A stretch of 47,222 nt of DNA from Bacteroidales bacterium (GCA_015654535.1 JAATGU010000137.1:1-47222); one strand, 5' to 3'; positions 17,664 through 28,412 are shown, counted from the stretch's first letter. Translations and numbers: made by a program. Notes: generated from the sequence alone by a model not told the origin.

Positions 17664-20600
17664 ATGAAATCGCACTTTCAACTACTGATATTTATTTTTT
17701 GCTGCACACATTCACTCAATTTATATGCAAATCTCAGACAAATAAGTAGTCGGGATGGACTTTCTAATAGTTCGGTTATTTGTTTAATTCAAGATAATAG
17801 CCGGTTTCTCTGGATCGGTACATACGATGGACTCAATATGTATGACGGTCGGGAGATTCATATTTACAAACCAGATATTAACAATCAGAACAGCTTATCA
17901 AGTAATGTAATCAGAAATATTGTTGAAACAGAAAAAAAATATCTATGGATAAGTACCAAATGGGGATTAAACAAACTATCATTGCGGAATAATACTATCA
18001 AAGAATATTATAATGAATTCAAAGAAGACTCTCCAGTAGCTAAGGATAAACATGACAATTTATATGTTATTGGTAAAAAAGGGACTTTATCCTTCTACAA
18101 TAAGCTCAAGAATAAATTTATTGATCTTCCTATCGATAAAAATATAGTATATGAAGATATTATTAGCTTTATTATTGACTCAAGCAATAATATTTGGATT
18201 ACTCAAAAAGGCATAATAGAAATTTATACTGTTTCTCTGAAGAATCCGAATATGCCCCAAATTATACGCCATAAAAATTTCAAGCACCTCCATAGAATAA
18301 ATTATACCTACTATAGTAAAGGAAAAATTCTATTTATTGACGAAAATGATGATTTATATATGATAGATCAAGCAAAGAATATATTTATCAAAAATTTATC
18401 GCCAATTATACATGAGAACGGTTTAATTTCATCTGTTATTTTTGATAATAATGATATACTTATTGGATTTAAAACTAACGGACTTATTCGTCTCCAAGCT
18501 CGAAATAATTATAAATCGGAAAGAATAGATATTAATTGTGGGGTTTTCTCTCTCTGGAAAGATGAGACCCAGGATATAGTCTGGATAGGGACCGATGGTC
18601 AGGGAGTATACGCATTGACAAAAGACGAGTATACATTTACTAGTTTAAATCTTATCCAGCTGCCTGTAAAAAAAGAAAGGCCTATCCGGACTATCCATAC
18701 GGATCCTCAAAACAATTTATGGCTGGGAACTAAAGACAATGGAATTATAAGGATTAAAAACTATAATACAGCCAGAGATTATTCTCCGACCAATGTTATT
18801 CATTATACAACCAACGACGGATTAAGCAATAATGCCGTCTTTGCTTTCACTTTAAGTAATCAGAACAAGGTATTATGGATTGGTTCAGATGGACCAAACT
18901 TAAATTATTACTCATACCAAGATAGTAAAATACATTCTTTAATTAATCATACTGCTATTAAAATTACGAATGTCCACTCCTTATTCGAAGCATTTAATAC
19001 ACTGCTGTGGGTAGGCTCTGGAAATACATTATTAAGAATCAGTATTAACAAAAAAAATAACACGCTGGAGACAAAGAATATAAAACGTTTTGGGTTTAAA
19101 ATAAAAAACGAACAAACTTACAATCAAATATATTCACTTTATCCTGAAAATGATTCTATCATCTGGATTGGTATGCGCGGTAATGGCATTATACGTTTTA
19201 ATGCCAAGAACGGAAAATATAAACTTATTACATTCGATAAATACGGCATTGCCCCAATGAATGATATACTTTGTATTTATCAAGATAAGAAAAAAAACCT
19301 TTGGCTTGGAACCAGCTATGGCCTTACCAAGTTAAATATGCGTTCTAACGGCACCTTTTATTATAAGAATTTTAATGAAAATGAAGGATTACCCAACAAT
19401 ACTATTCACGGAATAGTAGAAGACTCGAAAGGTAAACTTTGGCTAAGTAGTAATGCTGGTATTATTTTATTTAATCCTCTGAATAACACATTCAGAAGTT
19501 TTAATGATAAAACAGGATTGAAAGTTATTGAGTTTAGCGATAATGCTTATTTTAAAGACAAATTAAGTTCTACTTGTTTCTTTGGAGGTGTCGATGGAAT
19601 TATTCGGATTGAAAGCAAAAATAAAAAAAGTAAGAATTTTACACCAACCATCTTCTTTAAAAGACTTCGTATCTTTAATAAAGATTATAATATCAATGAT
19701 TTTCAAAAAAAGGAAGGAGACGAACAATATATCGAGCTTAAATATAACCAGAATTTCTTTGCAATTTCGTTTGTTGCCATGGATTTCATCAATGGGGAAA
19801 GCAGTAAATATTCTTATAAGTTAGAGAACTTTAATGATGTATGGATGGATACTCGTTTAAATGAAGCTCAATTTACAAATATTGCACCGGGAAGCTATCT
19901 ATTAAAAGTGAAATATAATGATGGTATAAGAGATAATGAGAGCCAGATTTGTAGTATTCGTATCATAATACTTCCTCCTTGGTATATGACTATTTATGCC
20001 AAAGCTCTATATTTATTACTCATGATGGGTGCTGCAATAATGACTTACCTATATATCACTAAAAAGTATGAAAAAAGAAGAATAGCTATTACTAAACAAC
20101 TGAATGAGAAATATAAAGAGGAAGTTTACGAAGGGAAACTAAGATTTTTCACCAATATCACACATGAGTTCTGCACTCCGCTCACTCTTATTTATGGCCC
20201 TTGTGAAAGGATTTTAAATCATGATAATAGTGATTCCTTTATTAAAAAATATGCCCAAATTATAAAATCAAATGCAGAACGATTGAATAGCCTAATTCAA
20301 GAAGTTATAGACTTTAGGCGAATGGAAACCGGGAATAAAGTATGTGAAATTCAGAGTTTAAATATTAGTGATTTAGTAAATGAGATAACAGAATCATTTA
20401 GTGAATTGGCTGAACAAAATAACATACATTTTCAGACAAATATACCTCAGAATATTATTTGGAATAGTGATAATAGTTGCTTTACAAAAATATTAAACAA
20501 TATAATATCTAATGCTTTTAAATATACTCCAGAGAAAGGACGTATTGTTGTGTCTGTAAATGTAGAAAATGATAAGCTTGTTTTGAAAGTTTATAATACT

Positions 20601-21734
20601 GGTAAAGGCATTAGCCAAGAAAATATTCCTCTAATTTTTAACCGTTACAGTGTTCTGGATAATATTAAAGAAAATGCCATCAAAGGATTATCATCAAGAA
20701 ATGGACTAGGATTAGCTATTTGTCATAGTATGACCAAACTGCTTAATGGAGCGATTGAAGTGGAAAGTGAAATAAATCAATATGCACAATTCATTATTAC
20801 ACTTCCACATTTGGAAATAAAGGATCTTTCTCTGAATAGAGCCTGTGGAGAGGAACATAAAGGAGACATAGATCAAGCGAATAAAGCAATATCTACTGAT
20901 TTGAATATGCCATCAACAATAACTTATAAAAATTCTGCCGATAAAAACCAACAAGTAAGTATACTTATAATTGACGACAACAAAGAGCTATTGTGGATGT
21001 TGAAAGATATACTATCTGATGAATATACGGTTCTTACAGCCGAAGATGGGGAAATAGGCCTTGAAATTATCAAACAAAACAATCCTGACTTGATTGTTAC
21101 TGATATTATGATGCCCAATATTGATGGCATCACTCTTATAAAACAAATAAAGCAGAATAAGCACACAATGCAGATTCCTTTGGTTATTTTATCTGCTAAA
21201 AATACAAATGATGAAAAGATAGAAGGTATTGAATCAGGAGCTGATGCTTATATTCCAAAACCTTTTAATACTCAATATTTAAAAGCTGTCATTAAGCATC
21301 TAATTGATAATAAAAAGAACATGGAAATGTATTATAACTCCTCAGCCAGCGCTTTTGAATTTACCAATGGGCAATTGCAACAAAAAGAAGATATAAATTT
21401 TCTTTTTGAAATAACAAAAATAATAGAAAAAAATATGGATAATCCTGACTTTAATCCTGAAGAATTAGCCAAATCCGTGCAAATCAGTATCAGTAATTTA
21501 TATAGAAAATTTAAGGATCTTAACCAATTAACTCCTAAAGATTTCATCAAAGAACAACGAATTAGTTATGCTGCTAAATTATTGTTGACTACAACTTTGA
21601 CTATTCAAGAAATTATGTATAAAGCTGGGTTCACAAATCGCTCTCATTTTTACAAAGAATTTTTTAAACGATACAATCAAACACCCAAGGAATATAGGAA
21701 AACAAACAAATTAAAAGATAATTCACTCATTTAA
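17664..21734 (+). CDS. Hybrid two-component system (HTCS) sensor-regulator of the PUL
   Basis: 1356 residues, the usual HTCS length. Signal peptide about 1-22; periplasmic two-component-regulator propeller repeats about 30-650 (repeated LWIGT/IWIG blades); Y_Y_Y domain about 690-765; membrane span about 775-800; HisKA with H834 in THEFCTPLTL; HATPase with GLSSRNGLGLAIC; receiver domain with DD near 1103 and phospho-acceptor D1147 in IVTDIMMPN; AraC-type helix-turn-helix at about 1250-1350 (NRSHFYKEFFKRYNQTPKEYR). HTCS proteins bind an oligosaccharide in the periplasm and activate the neighbouring susC operon from the cytoplasmic face of the membrane. It is divergent from the PUL and almost certainly controls it. 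All phosphorelay residues are present. Confidence 0.96.
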   Translation: MKSHFQLLIFIFCCTHSLNLYANLRQISSRDGLSNSSVICLIQDNSRFLWIGTYDGLNMYDGREIHIYKPDINNQNSLSSNVIRNIVETEKKYLWISTKWGLNKLSLRNNTIKEYYNEFKEDSPVAKDKHDNLYVIGKKGTLSFYNKLKNKFIDLPIDKNIVYEDIISFIIDSSNNIWITQKGIIEIYTVSLKNPNMPQIIRHKNFKHLHRINYTYYSKGKILFIDENDDLYMIDQAKNIFIKNLSPIIHENGLISSVIFDNNDILIGFKTNGLIRLQARNNYKSERIDINCGVFSLWKDETQDIVWIGTDGQGVYALTKDEYTFTSLNLIQLPVKKERPIRTIHTDPQNNLWLGTKDNGIIRIKNYNTARDYSPTNVIHYTTNDGLSNNAVFAFTLSNQNKVLWIGSDGPNLNYYSYQDSKIHSLINHTAIKITNVHSLFEAFNTLLWVGSGNTLLRISINKKNNTLETKNIKRFGFKIKNEQTYNQIYSLYPENDSIIWIGMRGNGIIRFNAKNGKYKLITFDKYGIAPMNDILCIYQDKKKNLWLGTSYGLTKLNMRSNGTFYYKNFNENEGLPNNTIHGIVEDSKGKLWLSSNAGIILFNPLNNTFRSFNDKTGLKVIEFSDNAYFKDKLSSTCFFGGVDGIIRIESKNKKSKNFTPTIFFKRLRIFNKDYNINDFQKKEGDEQYIELKYNQNFFAISFVAMDFINGESSKYSYKLENFNDVWMDTRLNEAQFTNIAPGSYLLKVKYNDGIRDNESQICSIRIIILPPWYMTIYAKALYLLLMMGAAIMTYLYITKKYEKRRIAITKQLNEKYKEEVYEGKLRFFTNITHEFCTPLTLIYGPCERILNHDNSDSFIKKYAQIIKSNAERLNSLIQEVIDFRRMETGNKVCEIQSLNISDLVNEITESFSELAEQNNIHFQTNIPQNIIWNSDNSCFTKILNNIISNAFKYTPEKGRIVVSVNVENDKLVLKVYNTGKGISQENIPLIFNRYSVLDNIKENAIKGLSSRNGLGLAICHSMTKLLNGAIEVESEINQYAQFIITLPHLEIKDLSLNRACGEEHKGDIDQANKAISTDLNMPSTITYKNSADKNQQVSILIIDDNKELLWMLKDILSDEYTVLTAEDGEIGLEIIKQNNPDLIVTDIMMPNIDGITLIKQIKQNKHTMQIPLVILSAKNTNDEKIEGIESGADAYIPKPFNTQYLKAVIKHLIDNKKNMEMYYNSSASAFEFTNGQLQQKEDINFLFEITKIIEKNMDNPDFNPEELAKSVQISISNLYRKFKDLNQLTPKDFIKEQRISYAAKLLLTTTLTIQEIMYKAGFTNRSHFYKEFFKRYNQTPKEYRKTNKLKDNSLI

Positions 21735-21777
21735 TTTTTTATAAATAAAAAATTAAAACGGATAATCTTAAAGATCA

Positions 21778-21828
21778 ATAATAAAGAGAACTTAGTCTTA
21801 TTGCATAGTCCTCTTTATTATCTTTTGT
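21778..21828. terminator. Bidirectional terminator between convergent genes
   Basis: ATAATAAAGAG (21778-21788) pairs perfectly with CTCTTTATTAT (21811-21821), an 11-bp stem followed by CTTTTGTTA on the plus strand. It sits between the end of the HTCS gene and the convergent end of the efflux operon. Confidence 0.65.
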
Positions 21829-21845
21829 TACTTTTTAGGGGTTGA

Positions 21846-22139
21846 CTATATACTCTTCTCTACGTTCCACACAAAAGCACGTAGTCCAAGTTGCTCCGTA
21901 GCCTTATCCAAACGGTGAAGCATCTCAAGGAGGTTATCCACTCGTTCATCTTCAACTACGGCAATAATAGAAGAACACATAGATGGCCAGGCATGACTCC
22001 CAAAATGAGGGTCACCTGTTTTGCTCCCTCTACCTTTTACTTCTTCAACGTAAGAAAAACCGCGGCAATTGTTTCTGTCTAATATTGCCAGCACGCGATC
22101 GTAAAAGGATTGGTCAAAAATTATTAATACTGATTTCAT
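21846..22139 (-). CDS. Small PII-like protein at the end of the RND efflux operon
   Basis: 97 residues, no signal peptide, cytosolic. It opens with a beta strand (MKSVLIIFDQ), then a helix, a glycine-rich loop (EVKGRGSKTGDPHFGSHAWP) and a second strand-helix unit (SSIIAVVEDERVDNLLEML). This is the ferredoxin-like beta-alpha-beta order and loop position of PII-like or CutA-like trimeric signalling proteins, although the classic PII uridylylated tyrosine motif is absent. It lies 21 bases after the RND pump gene on the same strand, so it belongs to that operon. A sensor of a small molecule or metal tuning the pump is a reasonable inference. The exact family is not certain. Confidence 0.78.
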   Translation of the reverse strand: MKSVLIIFDQSFYDRVLAILDRNNCRGFSYVEEVKGRGSKTGDPHFGSHAWPSMCSSIIAVVEDERVDNLLEMLHRLDKATEQLGLRAFVWNVEKSI

Positions 22140-22160
22140 ATCTTTCTATTTCTAAATTCG

Positions 22161-25100
22161 TTAATCATTTTTTGATGCTGATACAATGGCGTCCAACTCA
22201 CGCATTTTTTTACGTTGACGTTTTACTCCTGTTCCAGCAAAAACACAATAGAGTACAGGAACAATAATCAGCGTAAGCACGGTAGAAATGGTTAATCCAC
22301 CAATAACTGCAATACCCATTGGTTGCCACATTTCCGAGCCTTGTCCACCACCAATTGCCATAGGCACCATACCAAGGATTGTTGTCAACGTTGTCATTAC
22401 CACCGGACGCAGACGAGACTTACCACCAGTTACTACAGAATTAATGATAGCCAAACCACGTTCACGGTTTAGATTGATATAATCCACTAATACGATACCA
22501 TTCTTCACCACAATACCAATCAACATAATCATACCAATGGCTGACATAAGATTTATCGTGCTACCGGAAATCCATAATGCCATTAATACTCCGGACAAAC
22601 TAAATGGTAATGCAAACATGATAATAAATGGGTAAGTCAGCGATTCAAACTGAGCAGCCATTACTATAAATACCAGAATGATTATTAATAGTGCCAAAGT
22701 AGCTAAGTCAGTAAATGATTCTTGTTGGTCTTCATAAGTTCCTGAAACTTGCACGGTAACACCTGGGGGAATCTGTAACTGAGAAATCTGTTGATGAGCT
22801 GCTGCCACCACTTTATCCATAGAAGCGCCCGATATCACCGCTTGCACAGTATTAATACGTTCACGGTCTTTACGCTCAATAGTAGGTGGAGAGAAGGCCT
22901 CAACAACCGTACCCAGGTCCCTTAGCCGGATTCCCTTGCCTTGACTATTATAGATTAAAATATTTTCTATAGATTCTATTGACTGACGATATTCAGGAGC
23001 ATACATTACTTTAATGTCATACTCTTCACCATCCTCACGATACTTAGACGCAACAGCACCGTTGATTCGATTACGAGCATAAGTAGCAGCTGTTGTTAAA
23101 TTTAGCCCATTCATCGCTAACTTTTCACGATCAAACTTTATCTGATATTCCGGTTGATAATCTCCACGACTCGTTGTAACATCTGCACAACCAGGAACTT
23201 TGCTCATTCTGTTTTTCAAATCCTGAGCTACTTTATCCGTTTGGGCAAAGTCATATCCATAAACTTCCAGATCAAGTGTAGATTGTCCACCCATACCTTG
23301 ACCTCGGCTACCTCCAACATCTACTGTATATTTCTTTAATTCCGGGAAGTTATCCAAATCTTTACGCATACCCTCACAAATCTCCACGATGCCACGCTTA
23401 CGCTTACCTGGATCGGATAAACGGATATTGAAAGTCACAATATGTGAGCCATTATCACTTAAGGAGGCCCATGTATTATCCGTATCAGCCTGGCCAACGG
23501 TAAAATTGATGAATTCTATTTCAGGATATTTCTTCTTCCATACATTCTCCACTTGCAAAGCAATATCTCGTGAAACCTCCGTTCGGGTGCCAATGGGTAG
23601 CTCCATTGTCACTCCCACACGTGCGTTATCTTGCGTAGGCATAAACTCTGTTCCTATGAATTTAATGAGGAACATTGAAAGAATAAAGAAAGAACAACCT
23701 CCTATAATCACTGACGAGCGATGACGAACAGCCCAATTCAATAGTCGGGCATAGAAAACATCAAAACCATCCAATCCTTTTTGAATCGGACCGTAGACTT
23801 TTTCAAATACTTTATTATGCTTCGGATTTAATCGAAGTAACTGTGAACAAAGCATTGGAGTCAAGGTCAAAGCACAAATCAAAGAAATTGCCATAATAAT
23901 GCAAACCATCCATCCTAGTTCTCTAAACAGAACACCTGTCATACCAGAAACTAAAGTTAATGGGAAAAACACAGCAAATAAGGTCAAGGTGGATGCGATA
24001 ACAGACACTGCCATTTCATTTGTGCCATGAACAGAAGCCTGTTTCGGATCACTTCCGCGCTCAATATGTGTTGTTACATTTTCCAAAACCACTATGGCAT
24101 CATCCACTACCAAACCTATCGCAATGGATAAAGATGAAAGCGAAATGATATTTAGCGAACTTCCCACTACAGCCAGATAAATAAAGGAAGCTATTAATGA
24201 TAATGGAATAGTAACTAAAATAATCACACAAGACCTCCATCGTCCCAAGAAGATAAAGACCACTAAACCAACAAAGAGTAATGCATCACGAATAGTATCT
24301 CCAAGAGAAGCAATCGTGTTCTTTATATTGTCTGACGTATCAATAACAACATCCAGCTTCACATCTGATGGCAGTTTTGCTTGCAAAGAGGGTAAAATAG
24401 CCCGTACTTTATTTGCAATCTGAACAGAATTGGCTCCCGTCTGCTTTTGAATAACAATTTGAGCACCTTGTACACCTCCATTATAGGTTTCCTGAGCACG
24501 TTCCTGAACAGCATCCTGTACACGAGCAACATCTTTCAAGTAGATATTTTTGCCATCAGAACTACCTACAACAATATTCTTCATCTGAGAAGCATCTTTA
24601 AACTCACCCTCCACACGCAAAGAATAAGTATCACTACCTATATCGATATTTCCACCAGGAATATTCTTATTTTCAGCAGCAATAATAGAAGATATTGTTT
24701 CCACACTCAATTTATATGCCTCCAGTCGGACCGGATCTATATAAATTTGTATTTCACGTTTGGGAGCACCGGTTACTGACACAGTACCTACCCCACCAAT
24801 TCGGGCAAGTGGATTGGCCACTCCATCATCCAATATCTTATACAATGCCGGCAAACTTTCTTTTGCTTGTGCAGACAGAATGACGATAGGAATCATATCC
24901 GTACTAAATTTAAAAATAGTAGGATTCTCTGCGTCATCAGGCAATGAAGCTTTCACCAAATCTAATTTATCACGCACATCATTGGTCAGTGCGTCAATAT
25001 TCTTTCCATATTCAAATTCCAAAGTAATGACAGATATATTTTCTTTTGATTTGGAAGTAATATGTTTTAAGTTACTAACAGTATTCAAAACATTCTCCAG

Positions 25101-25298
25101 AGGACGGGAAACGTTGTTTTCAATGTCCGCTGCGCTTGCGCCAGGATAGGATGTAATCACCATGATGGTGTTCATTTCAATATCCGGATATAGGTCAATA
25201 GGTAATTTCTGTAAAGAGAACAACCCGAATATCATCACTGCGATAAAGCACAGTGAAGTCATTATGGGGCGCTTTACGGCTCCTGCATATACACTCAT
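22161..25298 (-). CDS. RND-family multidrug efflux permease (AcrB/MexB type)
   Basis: 1045 residues, the standard size for a hydrophobe/amphiphile RND pump. It begins with the conserved cytoplasmic start and TM1 (VKRPIMTSLCFIAVMIFGLF), followed by the first porter loop, TM2-6 including GLVVDDAIVVLEN with the paired aspartates of the proton relay, a second porter loop and TM8-12 (GIVVKNGIVLVDYINLNRERG). It exports compounds across the envelope using proton-motive force, with the adaptor and TolC-like proteins encoded just upstream. The gene lies 38 bases after the adaptor gene and 21 before the PII-like gene. The substrate cannot be told; the DD motif argues against a metal-specific CusA-type pump. 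Confidence 0.96.
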   Translation of the reverse strand: MSVYAGAVKRPIMTSLCFIAVMIFGLFSLQKLPIDLYPDIEMNTIMVITSYPGASAADIENNVSRPLENVLNTVSNLKHITSKSKENISVITLEFEYGKNIDALTNDVRDKLDLVKASLPDDAENPTIFKFSTDMIPIVILSAQAKESLPALYKILDDGVANPLARIGGVGTVSVTGAPKREIQIYIDPVRLEAYKLSVETISSIIAAENKNIPGGNIDIGSDTYSLRVEGEFKDASQMKNIVVGSSDGKNIYLKDVARVQDAVQERAQETYNGGVQGAQIVIQKQTGANSVQIANKVRAILPSLQAKLPSDVKLDVVIDTSDNIKNTIASLGDTIRDALLFVGLVVFIFLGRWRSCVIILVTIPLSLIASFIYLAVVGSSLNIISLSSLSIAIGLVVDDAIVVLENVTTHIERGSDPKQASVHGTNEMAVSVIASTLTLFAVFFPLTLVSGMTGVLFRELGWMVCIIMAISLICALTLTPMLCSQLLRLNPKHNKVFEKVYGPIQKGLDGFDVFYARLLNWAVRHRSSVIIGGCSFFILSMFLIKFIGTEFMPTQDNARVGVTMELPIGTRTEVSRDIALQVENVWKKKYPEIEFINFTVGQADTDNTWASLSDNGSHIVTFNIRLSDPGKRKRGIVEICEGMRKDLDNFPELKKYTVDVGGSRGQGMGGQSTLDLEVYGYDFAQTDKVAQDLKNRMSKVPGCADVTTSRGDYQPEYQIKFDREKLAMNGLNLTTAATYARNRINGAVASKYREDGEEYDIKVMYAPEYRQSIESIENILIYNSQGKGIRLRDLGTVVEAFSPPTIERKDRERINTVQAVISGASMDKVVAAAHQQISQLQIPPGVTVQVSGTYEDQQESFTDLATLALLIIILVFIVMAAQFESLTYPFIIMFALPFSLSGVLMALWISGSTINLMSAIGMIMLIGIVVKNGIVLVDYINLNRERGLAIINSVVTGGKSRLRPVVMTTLTTILGMVPMAIGGGQGSEMWQPMGIAVIGGLTISTVLTLIIVPVLYCVFAGTGVKRQRKKMRELDAIVSASKND

Positions 25299-25336
25299 AT
25301 TCTATTTTTTATTATAAAGAGCTTATTGATTATTAT

Positions 25337-26359
25337 TTATTTCTCAACTTGAACTGCCGCCCCATTACTTAGACGAGTTTGTCCTGCAACAACCACTTGT
25401 GAGTTATCAGGTACTCCTGAAATTAATTCATATTCAGCCCCCATTCGACGGCCAAGCACTACCTTATTATAAGTTACTCTGCCATCATGATATACATAAA
25501 CAAACCGATCTCCAGAGCCACTTTGTTTAATAACGGCACGATCAGGAACCACCACATGATTCATTACCCCGAAACTGATTGTAACACGAGCAAACATTCC
25601 CGGACGTACTTTTTGATTCCCATTTGCTACGGTTATTTCCACCGGGAATGTACGAGTTGTATTATCCACTGTAGGATGAATTAGAGTTACTTTCCCTGAA
25701 AATTCTTCATCACCATAAACATCAAGCTTTATCTTGGTCTGCATTCCTTTTTTCACTTTCGTAAAATTATCCTCAGAAACATTAATCACGAGCTTCACCG
25801 GAGTTATTTTTTCGACAGTAAGAACAGGATTAGTTCCTGAATACATATCACCACTATCATAATTACGAACTGTAACCACCCCACTAATAGGGCTAGTTAA
25901 AGAGGTATTTTGCAATAGATTTCTGTATGAAGTATGCATCACATCCAAACTCATTTTTTTAGCATCCCACTCAGACTTTGAAGCCCCACCTACTTTATAT
26001 AATTCATCAATGCGAGAGAACTCAATCTTCTGGTTATCCAACTGAGCTTTCATTTGTTTCAAGTTGGAAGCATCCATCTGGACCAGCTTCTGACCTTTGT
26101 TAACATGATCTCCTACTTCCACAAATATTTTTTCTATGCGAACAATAGAAGAAGGGGCTATATTATTCTTCACATCAGACTCTACTGTCGCGGTAAATTC
26201 TTGCAATTGATCTACTCTATCTGCTTTTACAACTTCCAATCTCACCTTAGGTTTTTCCTCTTTCAATTTTGAATCGGCAGTCTTTCCTCCTTTACCACAA
26301 GAGGCCAATAATATCAAAACAGTCAAAGCAAATAACTGAATTTTACCAAATCGTTTCAT
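25337..26359 (-). CDS. RND efflux periplasmic adaptor lipoprotein (membrane fusion protein)
   Basis: 340 residues. A lipoprotein signal ends in LLASC. Then come a barrel-sandwich half (ATVESDVKNNIAPSS, GDHVNKGQKLVQMDASNL), a helical hairpin (about 100-145), the second lipoyl half (SPISGVVTVRNYDSGDMYSG) and the beta-barrel and membrane-proximal domains (VRPGMFARVTI, VVPDRAVIKQ). It links the inner-membrane pump to the outer-membrane channel. It is encoded between tolC and the pump gene with gaps of 41 and 38 bases. Confidence 0.95.
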   Translation of the reverse strand: MKRFGKIQLFALTVLILLASCGKGGKTADSKLKEEKPKVRLEVVKADRVDQLQEFTATVESDVKNNIAPSSIVRIEKIFVEVGDHVNKGQKLVQMDASNLKQMKAQLDNQKIEFSRIDELYKVGGASKSEWDAKKMSLDVMHTSYRNLLQNTSLTSPISGVVTVRNYDSGDMYSGTNPVLTVEKITPVKLVINVSEDNFTKVKKGMQTKIKLDVYGDEEFSGKVTLIHPTVDNTTRTFPVEITVANGNQKVRPGMFARVTISFGVMNHVVVPDRAVIKQSGSGDRFVYVYHDGRVTYNKVVLGRRMGAEYELISGVPDNSQVVVAGQTRLSNGAAVQVEK

Positions 26360-26400
26360 ATATTCTTTTTATTATTAATTATCAATTGTTCTTCAGATTA

Positions 26401-27747
26401 TTATTTTTGAGTTGAAATAGCAATCCTGTCTTTCCCAAGCACTTTTTCCAGATCAGCCTTAGCCGATAAGTAATCAAAGATAGCTTGATTATAAGCAAGT
26501 TTAGATTGAGTAAGAGCTAATTCAGAAACATTCAGTTCCAGAATTGTACCTTTACCTACTTCATATCTTTTTTTTGCAATAACACAACCTTTTTCCGCCT
26601 GCTTCACGCTTTCTTTGTTTGAACTTAATTGTTCCACGGATTTATGCATATTGTTCATATAATTTTTAACCATCACATCTACATTCCTACGTAAATTAAG
26701 AGTATTCAAGTTTAGCTGTTCTATCTGCAGTTGTGTTTGTTTCTTTTTATAAGAACGGATTCCTCCCTCATAAATAGGGACTGAAAGAGTAATACCTACT
26801 GTACTATAAGGATTCCAACTATAATCTTTAAATTTGAAGTTATCATTCATAGAAATATAAGAAAACTGAGAGGACAAAGCGATGGTAGGAAGATAAGCAC
26901 TCTGATTTAATTGGAGTTGCTTATTCAACATGTCGCCTTGTAATTTCATTTGCTTCAAGTCTGAATTATTAGCCATGTTAGCTGTATCAGCATTTAGTAC
27001 CTCTACATACATATTATTTTCATAATCGGCCAAGTTACCTTCAATAGCAATGTTTTGATTAGCATCCAAACCAATCAAAACTTTTAGTTGAAGCTTCGTC
27101 AAGTTCACTGCATTTTCAGAAGAAATAACACTCGGTTTTAGATTCCTGGCTTGCACTTCCGCACGTATCTTATCATATTCAGATACAGCACCCTGCTTAA
27201 ACTTATTATTCACAACTTCAAAATTCGCTTCCGACTGTACATAACTCTTTTGAAACACTTCATAAGAATCTTGAGCCAATAGTAGTTGATAATAAGCCTT
27301 AGTAACTTCATTAACAAGGTTTAAATTTGAAGAGCGAGCACTTTCTGAAGCCAATTCTATGTCTTTTGCCGTCAATTCCATAGACTTATACAAAGTGGGT
27401 GCGTAGATAGGTAATGAAAGGTTTAATCCAGCATTCCAGTTATTTGACTGTCCAATCTCAATGCTTTGCCCCATCATAGCAAATCTTTGCTTTTTAATTG
27501 TATAGGTATATCCACCCGAAGCATCAATAGTTGGAAAAAGGCCTGCAATTGTTTCTTTTTTTGCATATATTTTTTTCTCAATTTCTTTGTTTGCTACTTT
27601 AATAGTAGGACTCTCTGACAGTGCAATCTCCAATGCTTTCTCCAAGTTCAGAGTTAAGACTTCCTGTGCTTGAATATTACTATATAAAATAAATGCAACA
27701 ATACCACAAAGTATATTTTTGCCAGCAAAACTTTTCCTTTTATTCAT
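26401..27747 (-). CDS. TolC-family outer-membrane efflux channel
   Basis: 448 residues with a signal peptide (about 1-27) and two tandem outer-membrane-efflux repeats. The first has ALEIALSESPTIKVANKEIEKK and coiled-coil helices; the second has YLPTIALSSQFSYIS, GITLSVPIYEGG and long helices near 350-430. TolC proteins form the trimeric exit duct of RND pumps. Its start overlaps the end of the tetR gene by four bases (ATGA), a sign of translational coupling, and the adaptor gene follows. Confidence 0.95.
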   Translation of the reverse strand: MNKRKSFAGKNILCGIVAFILYSNIQAQEVLTLNLEKALEIALSESPTIKVANKEIEKKIYAKKETIAGLFPTIDASGGYTYTIKKQRFAMMGQSIEIGQSNNWNAGLNLSLPIYAPTLYKSMELTAKDIELASESARSSNLNLVNEVTKAYYQLLLAQDSYEVFQKSYVQSEANFEVVNNKFKQGAVSEYDKIRAEVQARNLKPSVISSENAVNLTKLQLKVLIGLDANQNIAIEGNLADYENNMYVEVLNADTANMANNSDLKQMKLQGDMLNKQLQLNQSAYLPTIALSSQFSYISMNDNFKFKDYSWNPYSTVGITLSVPIYEGGIRSYKKKQTQLQIEQLNLNTLNLRRNVDVMVKNYMNNMHKSVEQLSSNKESVKQAEKGCVIAKKRYEVGKGTILELNVSELALTQSKLAYNQAIFDYLSAKADLEKVLGKDRIAISTQK

Positions 27748-28412
27748 ACCTTAAATCTATATTTTTTATCGTTCTCTTTTTTCTTATTATCTGTTATAAA
27801 GTCTTCTAATATATTTTGTCCTTTTATAGTTGATATCCCTCGTAAAAAAGTAAATACAATCGATTCATATACTTCTATAAACGAAAAAGTGCTACATATG
27901 TCTGTATTCATCAAAAAATCGACTTGTTCCCGCACTAAAATATTAATGATCTCAAAATTTACATCATGTCTAAAAATTTTCTGCTCAACACCTTTCATAA
28001 AAAAGGCTACTACATTATGATTATTCTTTTCATGATTCTGCTTAATCAGATCATTTACTTTAGGATATTTCTTAATATCATCAAAGAAACACCTATTAGT
28101 CTTATGATAAAATTCTATACTAATTTTATAAAATTTCAAAACCACTTCAAGCACATTTTCAGATTCAGCCACTATCTTTATGCCCAGTTCTTCTTTGTCT
28201 TTGTCTTGCTTTTTAACACATTCCACCAATAAAGTCTCTTTATCTGAAAAGGTTTCATACAATGTTCGCTTTGAAATACTGAGATCAGAAGCAATGTCAT
28301 CCATAGTAACTCTTTTAATTCCATTTTGAGTAAAAGCGTTCATTGCTGCTACAATAATGCGCTCTTTAAGCTTTAATTTAGCTATATTCAGTTCTTGTGT
28401 ATTTTCACTCAT
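27744..28412 (-). CDS. TetR-family regulator of the efflux operon
   Basis: 222 residues. The N-terminal helix-turn-helix (KERIIVAAMNAFTQNGIKRV, then DIASDLSISKRTLYETF) is the TetR DNA-binding domain (about 12-65). The remainder is an all-helical ligand-binding domain with no signature I can match to a known ligand. It is the first gene of the efflux operon and very probably represses its own promoter and the pump, derepressing when a substrate binds. Confidence 0.93.
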   Translation of the reverse strand: MSENTQELNIAKLKLKERIIVAAMNAFTQNGIKRVTMDDIASDLSISKRTLYETFSDKETLLVECVKKQDKDKEELGIKIVAESENVLEVVLKFYKISIEFYHKTNRCFFDDIKKYPKVNDLIKQNHEKNNHNVVAFFMKGVEQKIFRHDVNFEIINILVREQVDFLMNTDICSTFSFIEVYESIVFTFLRGISTIKGQNILEDFITDNKKKENDKKYRFKV

